From assembly GCA_011046405.1 (NCBI GenBank), contig DSAR01000283.1, positions 1 to 9,303 of the forward strand: a stretch of DNA of 9,303 nt, written 5' to 3'. Origin of the DNA: Chloroflexota bacterium. GTDB lineage: Bacteria; Chloroflexota; Anaerolineae; B4-G1. Below, piece by piece: positions 1 through 4,442 of the stretch (its first letter is position 1; every line of letters begins with the position of its first letter). Made by a program: the position numbers and the translations under genes. The notes under the pieces are model-generated. The model searched no databases. It saw only the letters and a list, made by a program, of their open reading frames with translations, and was not told the DNA's origin.

Positions 1-45
1 GTTATCATCTGTTGCATGTAAGTTTCATTGATAGTCAGAGTGAGT

Positions 46-52
46 AGGAGGT
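46..52 (+). promoter_or_regulatory. Shine-Dalgarno of infC, fixing the ATC start
   Basis: AGGAGGT lies 7 nt before the ATC codon at 60. An in-frame TAG at 45-47 means the infC frame cannot extend further upstream. No ATG, GTG or TTG occurs in frame between that stop and 159, so this strong site points to ATC as the true start. The first 45 bases of the window are infC leader. A TATCAT at 3-8 could be a -10 box, but its -35 would lie outside the window, so it is not called as a promoter. Confidence 0.85.
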
Positions 53-59
53 AAGCGGA

Positions 60-593
60 ATCAGGGGTACAAATCGTTCTCAAACGCGTTCAAAGTATCG
101 CAGCAATGAAGAAATTCAAGCTTCTCGGGTTAGGCTGATCGACGCGGATGGCAACAACGTGGGGGTCGTTTCGCTGCAAGATGCCATGGCCAATGCGCGT
201 GATCGTAATTTGGATTTGGTAGAGGTATCTCCAAATGCCAATCCGCCTGTCGTTCGCATTATGGATTATGGCAAGTTCCTGTATCGACAGGCGAAGCAAG
301 ATCGTGAAGCTCGCAAAGCTCAGAAGCAAGTTGAGGTGAAGGAAATTCGTCTGCGTCCCAAGACGACCGAGCATCATCGCTCGTTCAAGGTGCGCGACGC
401 ACGACGATGGTTAGAAGAGGGTAAGAAGGTGAAGGTGCGCATTCGCTTTCGGGGCCGAGAGGTCACCTACCCTGAGATTGCTGTCGAGCAGTTAATGGAT
501 ATCGCGGAGGAATTGTCGGACGTCTCGGTGGTGGAGAAGGAGCCAAACCGAGAGGGACGCACAATGTTGATGATTCTAGCCCCACCAAACTAG
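60..593 (+). CDS. infC: Translation initiation factor IF-3 with ATC start codon
   Basis: IF-3 binds the 30S subunit, keeps 50S away and checks the start-codon/initiator-tRNA pairing. The product is 177 residues, the usual family length. It has an N-terminal domain at about 15-84 (NEEI at 16-19, then RLIDADGNNVGVVSLQDAM and MDYGKFLY), a basic linker, and a C-terminal domain from about 90 (VKEIRLRPKTTEHH, KVKVRIRFRGRE, a final MLMILAPPN). Starting at ATC keeps the conserved NEEI block. The first ordinary start, GTG at 159, would remove 33 residues and break the N-domain. Rare AUU/AUC/AUA starts are a known hallmark of infC and allow IF-3 to repress its own synthesis. The same control here is inferred from the codon. 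infC heads the conserved infC-rpmI-rplT operon. Confidence 0.96.
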   Translation: MRGTNRSQTRSKYRSNEEIQASRVRLIDADGNNVGVVSLQDAMANARDRNLDLVEVSPNANPPVVRIMDYGKFLYRQAKQDREARKAQKQVEVKEIRLRPKTTEHHRSFKVRDARRWLEEGKKVKVRIRFRGREVTYPEIAVEQLMDIAEELSDVSVVEKEPNREGRTMLMILAPPN

Positions 594-607
594 TGTGAGG
601 GGAAATT

Positions 608-823
608 ATGCCGAAGATCAAGACTCATAAATCAACGTCGAAACGCTTCCGCCGGACCCAGGGTGGAAAAGGAAAGCTCATGCGGACGAAGCAGGGTAAG
701 TCTCACTTGCGGCGCAAAAAGAGTCGCCGGGTGAAGGCGAAGTTCGATGAAATGCTTGAGGTAGAGACCAAGGGTGTCCAGCGGCGTGTGGAGCGCCTGG
801 CGCCATATTTGAGGGAGAAGTAG
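608..823 (+). CDS. rpmI: 50S ribosomal protein L35
   Basis: Small, very basic 71-residue protein of the large ribosomal subunit. The start PKIKTHKSTSKRFRRT and the central GKLMRTKQGKSHLRRKKSRR are diagnostic of bL35. It is a few residues longer than the common 64-67. The ATG is preceded by GAGGGG at 597-602 with a 5-nt spacer. The gene begins 14 nt after the infC stop and ends 4 nt before rplT, so the three genes are almost certainly co-transcribed and translationally linked. Confidence 0.96.
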   Translation: MPKIKTHKSTSKRFRRTQGGKGKLMRTKQGKSHLRRKKSRRVKAKFDEMLEVETKGVQRRVERLAPYLREK

Positions 824-827
824 AACT

Positions 828-1178
828 GTGAGAGTTAAAGGAGGAACGAGAACACGGCAGCGTCACAAGAAGATTCTGCGTCAGACCAAGGGATATTGGG
901 GGACGCGGCGCAAGCTTTTCCGGCGGGCGAACGAAGCCTGGATGAAGGCGCAATGGTATGCCTACCGAGACCGACGAAATCGACGGCGGGAATTACGCCG
1001 CCTGTGGATTACGCGCATCAACGCCGCTTCGCGCCAGAGTGGTCTGTCGTACAGCCGCTTCATCCACGGGTTGAAACAGGCTGGCGTCGAACTTGACCGA
1101 AAGGTGCTGGCCGATATAGCCGTGCGAGATGCCAGTACGTTTGCGAAACTGGTCGACGTAGCCAAGGAAGCGGCATAG
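828..1178 (+). CDS. rplT: 50S ribosomal protein L20
   Basis: 116-residue basic protein that binds 23S rRNA early in 50S assembly. Recognised from TRQRHKKILRQTKGYWGTRRKLFRRANEAWMKAQWYAYRDRR, WITRINAASRQSGLSYSRFIHGL and the C-terminal VELDRKVLADIA, in the usual bL20 order and length. Translation starts at GTG. A GAGGGAGAAG site at 811-820 lies inside the end of rpmI, and only 4 nt separate the two genes. In Bacillus and E. coli L20 represses this operon by binding its mRNA. No such RNA structure could be identified in the short leader visible here. An intrinsic terminator follows at 1209. Confidence 0.96.
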   Translation: MRVKGGTRTRQRHKKILRQTKGYWGTRRKLFRRANEAWMKAQWYAYRDRRNRRRELRRLWITRINAASRQSGLSYSRFIHGLKQAGVELDRKVLADIAVRDASTFAKLVDVAKEAA

Positions 1179-1208
1179 GCTTTTTCGACGCTTGATCATT
1201 TGTTTTTC

Positions 1209-1236
1209 AGCGAGGGCGCTTGAGCCCTCGCTTTTT
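1209..1236 (+). terminator. Intrinsic terminator of the infC-rpmI-rplT operon
   Basis: A perfect 9-bp stem, AGCGAGGGC at 1209-1217 and GCCCTCGCT at 1224-1232, with a 6-nt loop, runs directly into TTTTT. It lies 30 nt after the rplT stop. Read from the minus strand the hairpin is followed by GAAAAAC rather than a U-tract, so it should not terminate the convergent recD2 transcript efficiently. Confidence 0.92.
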
Positions 1237-1265
1237 GTGTTTCATGCTGAGAAAAAGTTACGGGC

Positions 1266-3467
1266 TTATCCTTTCAAGCGGATGTATAGGCCGCTTTTTC
1301 GCTCTCGAATCTTATCGTTACGCACGGCGATGCCAATGGCGCGACGGGCGCCTACCAGGACGACCAGTTGTTTGGCCCGGGTGATCGCTGTGTACAAAAG
1401 ATTTCGTTGTAACATCAGGTAGTGCTGCGTCAACATGGGGACGACCACGGCGGGATATTCGCTGCCCTGGCTTTTGTGCACCGAGATGGCGTATGCGTGC
1501 ACGAGTTCGTCGGCTTCGTTCCAATCGTAGTATACCGGCTCGTCGTCGATGACGACGGTGAGGATTTGTTCCACGGGGTCAATTTTGCTAACGTATCCGA
1601 TGTCCCCGTTGTAGACGTCGCGATAGTAGTTGTTGCGCGTCTGCATCACTTTATCTCCCACGCGGAACATCCGGCCGTTGATCCGTCGTTCTTGCCTGCT
1701 TGAGGAAGGGGGATTGAGGGCTGTCTGTAGCAGGTTGTTGAGGTTGGCGACGCCGCACGCGCCCCGGTACATTGGTGAGAGCACCTGTATATCGTGGGAC
1801 TTCAACCCGAATTTTTGTGGTATCCGGCGCTTGACGATGTCGATCAGGAGATTGGCGGCCTCTTGTGGGTCTTGTTTCGAAAAGAAGTAGAAGTCGTCGA
1901 ACTCGTTCAAGATGGGTGGCTGTCCCCGGTTCATCCGGTGTGCGTTGACGACGATGCCGCTATCGGCAGCCTGGCGGAAGATCTTGGTCAGTCGAATGAC
2001 GGCAGCTCTCTCTGATCGGATGATGTCTTGCAACACGTCACCGGCGCCGACCGAGGGCAATTGGTCGACGTCGCCGACGAAGAGGACGTGAGCAGCCGGG
2101 TCCACGGCCTTGAGCAGGTTATTGGTCAGCAGGAGATCGAGCATCGAGGCTTCGTCGATGATGAGGCAATCGACAGCGAGGGGGTTTTCCTCGTGATGTT
2201 GGAATCCCTCCAGGGGAGAGTATTTCAGTAACCGATGGACCGTTTGGGCCGGCCTGCTGGTGGCCTCGGAGAGACGCTTGGCTGCGCGACCGGTGGGCGC
2301 GCATAGGGCGTAACGGCCGCGCATCGCCTCCAGGGCCCCGATGATGGTCCGGACGGTCACGGTTTTGCCGGTTCCCGGGCCACCGGTGAGCACGGTCACT
2401 TTGTGGGTCAGCGCGGTTTGTACCGCCTGTTGTTGTTCGAGTGAAAGGTCAATGGCGGCGTTCCTTGTAATCTGGGCGAGTAACGCCGGCCAGTCGACGC
2501 TGCGGAAAGGCAGCAAGCGCGTGGTGGGGCTGTCGACGATGTTTTGCAAGCGGTGGGTGACGCCGATCTCTCCGTAGTAGAATGGCGCGAGATAGACCGC
2601 CTGTTCTTCACGAATCTGGGGTGTGGCGCCCGATCCGGCGTCTTTGATGCTGTAGGTCAGGGTCTCGCGATGGACGATCTCCTCGACGTCCAGGTCCTCG
2701 ATAGCTGCCTTGACCAGGTCTGATGAGACTTCTAGCAGGCGAACCGTTTTCTGGATCAGATCGTCCTCAGCCGCGTAGACGTGCCCTTCGTCCGCCAATT
2801 GGCTCAAGGCATAGGCGACGCCGGCCTGCACCCGGAAGGGATCGTCGTGGGGCACGCCCAGATTATGGGCGATCTTATCCGCCGTCTTGAACCCCACGCC
2901 CCAGATGTCGCGGGCCAGTTGATAGGGATTCTCTTGCACGATCTGCAAGGCGCTATCCCCGTAGGTCTTGTAAATTTTTACGGCGAGATTGGTCGTCACG
3001 CCGTGCCCCTGCAGGAACATCATCACCTGGCGGATTTGTTTTTGCTCTGCCCACGATTGGGCGATGGCGGCCGCGCGTTTCGGCCCGACACCCAGCGCCT
3101 CTCGCAGGCGGTGGGGGGTCTCGTCCAGGATGCGCAGCGTATCGGCGCCGAAGCGCTGGACGATGCGGGCCGCGGTCACGGGGCCGACGCCTTTGACCAG
3201 TCCCGATCCCAGGTAACACTTGATGCCCTCGGCCGTAGCGGGCAGGAGTTGCTCGCACGTTTCGGCTTTGAACTGACGACCGTATTGGGGATGGTTGGTC
3301 CAGGCGCCTTCGAGGCGCAGACGCTCGCCGGGATTGACTTCGGGCAGCAGACCGACGACGGTCACCAGATCCCGTTCTCCCCGGACGTTGAGTCGAACGA
3401 CGGAGTAGCCGTTTTCTTCATTATAGTAGGTGATGCGTTCCACGGTACCTTCAAGTTGATCAAGCAT
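1266..3467 (-). CDS. recD2: RecD2-type ATP-dependent DNA helicase
   Basis: 733-residue superfamily 1B helicase, expected to unwind DNA 5'-3' in repair or replication-fork processing without RecB and RecC, neither of which is nearby. The N-terminus (LEGTVERITYYNEENGYSVVRL) is the OB-like domain of RecD2/YrrC. Three helix-hairpin-helix-like segments follow (about 91-103 VKGVGPVTAA, 124-135 ALGVGPKRAAAI, 188-200 IWGVGFKTADKIA). The motor has Walker A GGPGTGKT at 362-369, Walker B LIIDEAS at 435-441, GDVDQLPSVGAGD from 465, FRQAADSGIVVNAHRMNRG from 497, and the SH3/C-terminal motifs HAYAISVHKSQGSEYP (657-672) and LLYTAITRAKQ (690-700). All key residues look intact and the length fits the family. 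No Shine-Dalgarno precedes the ATG. A promoter lies 9 nt upstream, suggesting a leaderless mRNA. Confidence 0.95.
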   Translation of the reverse strand: MLDQLEGTVERITYYNEENGYSVVRLNVRGERDLVTVVGLLPEVNPGERLRLEGAWTNHPQYGRQFKAETCEQLLPATAEGIKCYLGSGLVKGVGPVTAARIVQRFGADTLRILDETPHRLREALGVGPKRAAAIAQSWAEQKQIRQVMMFLQGHGVTTNLAVKIYKTYGDSALQIVQENPYQLARDIWGVGFKTADKIAHNLGVPHDDPFRVQAGVAYALSQLADEGHVYAAEDDLIQKTVRLLEVSSDLVKAAIEDLDVEEIVHRETLTYSIKDAGSGATPQIREEQAVYLAPFYYGEIGVTHRLQNIVDSPTTRLLPFRSVDWPALLAQITRNAAIDLSLEQQQAVQTALTHKVTVLTGGPGTGKTVTVRTIIGALEAMRGRYALCAPTGRAAKRLSEATSRPAQTVHRLLKYSPLEGFQHHEENPLAVDCLIIDEASMLDLLLTNNLLKAVDPAAHVLFVGDVDQLPSVGAGDVLQDIIRSERAAVIRLTKIFRQAADSGIVVNAHRMNRGQPPILNEFDDFYFFSKQDPQEAANLLIDIVKRRIPQKFGLKSHDIQVLSPMYRGACGVANLNNLLQTALNPPSSSRQERRINGRMFRVGDKVMQTRNNYYRDVYNGDIGYVSKIDPVEQILTVVIDDEPVYYDWNEADELVHAYAISVHKSQGSEYPAVVVPMLTQHYLMLQRNLLYTAITRAKQLVVLVGARRAIGIAVRNDKIRERKSGLYIRLKG

Positions 3468-3476
3468 GACGGGGGT

Positions 3477-3505
3477 ATGATAGCAGAGAAAGGGAGAGGT
3501 GACAA
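3477..3505 (-). promoter_or_regulatory. Sigma-70-like promoter of recD2, at leaderless distance
   Basis: On the minus strand TTGTCA (3505-3500) and TATCAT (3482-3477) are separated by exactly 17 nt, each one mismatch from consensus. TGC directly before TATCAT also makes an extended -10. Only 9 nt separate the -10 box from the recD2 ATG, so transcription should begin 0-3 nt before the start codon. This agrees with the lack of a Shine-Dalgarno sequence. The prediction comes from motif match alone. Confidence 0.65.
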
Positions 3506-3510
3506 GCCAT

Positions 3511-3547
3511 AAGAGGGCCTTAAGAGGGGGCCCTTAAGAGGGGCCAT
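3511..3547. repeat. Three-copy AAGAGGG(n)GGCC direct repeat upstream of recD2
   Basis: Three related units follow one another: AAGAGGGCCTT (3511-3521), AAGAGGGGGCCCTT (3522-3535) and AAGAGGGGCCAT (3536-3547). The units are 11-14 bp and differ mainly in G-run length. The array begins 5 bp upstream of the recD2 -35 box, which is where an activator or repressor site could sit, but no known operator is recognised. Slippage in a simple GC-rich sequence is an equally good explanation. Confidence 0.6.
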
Positions 3548-3557
3548 AAAAGGCGGT

Positions 3558-3602
3558 GTGCCTGGGAACCCGCCGGGGCGGGGTCGGCTGGTCCCCAGGC
3601 AC
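3558..3602. repeat. GC-rich nested inverted repeat between pspC-like gene and recD2
   Basis: Outer arms GTGCCTGGG (3558-3566) and CCCAGGCAC (3594-3602) enclose an inner stem CCCGC/GCGGG (3569-3573 and 3578-3582). Read on the minus strand, the structure lies downstream of the pspC-like gene and is followed after 6 nt by TTTT (3551-3548). It could therefore be a weak terminator for the membrane-protein pair. The U-run is short and offset, so this is tentative. The rest of 3603-3731 shows nothing recognisable. Confidence 0.5.
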
Positions 3603-3731
3603 TACCTCGATAATCTTGTGCGATTGTTGCTTGCTGTTTTGTTGTTAACTCATTTCGCTCAAGACGCCATTATTATAGCGGAAAACGGTATGTGTGGCGT
3701 TTCGGTTGTGTTACGGAAGTGTTTCGGGATC

Positions 3732-3944
3732 TTAATTGTTCTGGCGACAGGCGAGCGGGTACCGTCGAGGAATGACAATCCAGAGCACCAGATAGGGAAC
3801 AAATCCCGGAAGTCCACCCGGAGCGAGCAGGATCAGAAAGGCGAGCCGGAACCACCAGGCATTGAGGCCGAAAAAGGCGCCCAATCCACCACATACACCG
3901 GCGACGATACCGTTTTGTCTGCGGAGTTTACGATATTCTGTCAT
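3732..3944 (-). CDS. PspC-domain small membrane protein (YvlC-like)
   Basis: 70-residue protein consisting almost entirely of a PspC domain: basic KLRRQNGIVAGVCGGLGAFFG, then hydrophobic helix WWFRLAFLILLAPGG and a second helix GFVPYLVLWIVIPRR. It is probably an inner-membrane protein. PspC domains act in envelope-stress sensing (PspC in Proteobacteria, YvlC and LiaI/LiaF-type systems in Firmicutes). The start is supported by AAGGAG at 3960-3955, 10 nt upstream, which overlaps the stop codon of the preceding gene. With only 14 nt between the genes, the two are likely translated from one message. The exact function here is unknown. Confidence 0.88.
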   Translation of the reverse strand: MTEYRKLRRQNGIVAGVCGGLGAFFGLNAWWFRLAFLILLAPGGLPGFVPYLVLWIVIPRRYPLACRQNN

Positions 3945-3958
3945 TTGGATTACGCTCC

Positions 3959-4345
3959 TTAGTGCTTGTCGTCGTCGTCGTCGTCATCTTCTCGAATGAG
4001 AGCCGAGAGAATGACGGTGACGATACTGACGATCAGCGCGCCCAGAAAGCCCGACCAGAAATCCCGGACGTAGAAACCGACGTCGAAGCAACTCACGGCA
4101 ATCGCCGAGGCCAGCCATAGGGTGAGTCCGTTGATGACCAGCACGAACAGCCCTAGCGTCAACAGGATCAGTGGACAGGTCAGTAGTTTGAGCAGAGGGC
4201 GCACCGTGGCATTGACGAGCCCCAGGATAATGGCCATCACCGCATAGATGACCCAGCCATCAGATTCGACGTAGATGCCGGGGACGAGCCACGCAGCTGC
4301 AAATAGCGCCACGCTGACAATTGCCCAGCGGATCAGTAGTTTCAT
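3959..4345 (-). CDS. YvlD-like membrane protein (phage holin superfamily IV, PF04020)
   Basis: 128-residue integral membrane protein. Four hydrophobic segments are visible at about 5-22, 32-50, 58-82 and 97-117. The conserved GLVNATVRPLLKLLTCPLILLTLGLFVLVINGLTLWLAS block marks the PF04020/YvlD family, often annotated as phage holin family 4 although it is not a phage lysis gene. In B. subtilis the homologue yvlD sits next to the PspC-domain gene yvlC in a sigma-W operon. The same partnership is seen here, with the order reversed. The C-terminus is seven consecutive aspartates followed by KH, encoded by a GAC repeat. The start has an exceptionally strong Shine-Dalgarno (4364-4352). Confidence 0.88.
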   Translation of the reverse strand: MKLLIRWAIVSVALFAAAWLVPGIYVESDGWVIYAVMAIILGLVNATVRPLLKLLTCPLILLTLGLFVLVINGLTLWLASAIAVSCFDVGFYVRDFWSGFLGALIVSIVTVILSALIREDDDDDDDKH

Positions 4346-4351
4346 CTTTTT

Positions 4352-4364
4352 TCACCTCCTTTCT
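4352..4364 (-). promoter_or_regulatory. Extended Shine-Dalgarno of the YvlD-like gene
   Basis: On the minus strand AGAAAGGAGGTGA ends 6 nt before the ATG. All 13 bases are complementary to the canonical bacterial 16S rRNA 3' tail, UCACCUCCUUUCU. This fixes the start codon and predicts strong initiation. Confidence 0.85.
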
Positions 4365-4373
4365 CCCTTAAAT

Positions 4374-4399
4374 TACGTCTTGATCGTTGAAGAGTTGCA
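4374..4399 (-). promoter_or_regulatory. Candidate ECF sigma promoter of the yvlD/pspC-like pair
   Basis: On the minus strand TGCAAC (4399-4394), a 16-nt spacer and CGTA (4377-4374) resemble the sigma-W-type pattern TGAAAC-N16-CGTA with one -35 mismatch. Transcription would begin near 4367, just ahead of the Shine-Dalgarno. A TTGACA at 4415-4410 lacks a suitable -10 at 16-18 nt. The assignment rests on motif, spacing and the known sigma-W control of yvl genes in Bacillus. The ECF specificities of this organism are unknown. Confidence 0.4.
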
Positions 4400-4442
4400 A
4401 GCACGGAGATGTCAACTTGGCGTGATTTTGGGGAACGCTAAA

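Noticed and set aside
159..593. infC starting at GTG 159
   Set aside because: It removes 33 residues including the conserved NEEI block and has no suitable SD; ATC at 60 has AGGAGGT with a 7-nt spacer.
2781..3512. 243-codon open frame antisense to recD2
   Set aside because: recD2 on the other strand has all helicase motifs; the antisense translation has no recognisable domain and overlaps the recD2 promoter.
3672..3677. Perfect TATAAT on the minus strand
   Set aside because: No -35-like hexamer at 16-18 nt upstream, no extended TGn, and no gene start shortly downstream.
3959..4345. Phage holin or prophage remnant
   Set aside because: PF04020 is called phage holin family 4, but YvlD-like proteins are chromosomal and no phage gene is near.
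4410..4415. TTGACA on the minus strand upstream of the YvlD-like gene
   Set aside because: The hexamers 16-18 nt downstream (TCTTCA, CTTCAA, TTCAAC) are poor -10 boxes; the ECF-like match fits better.
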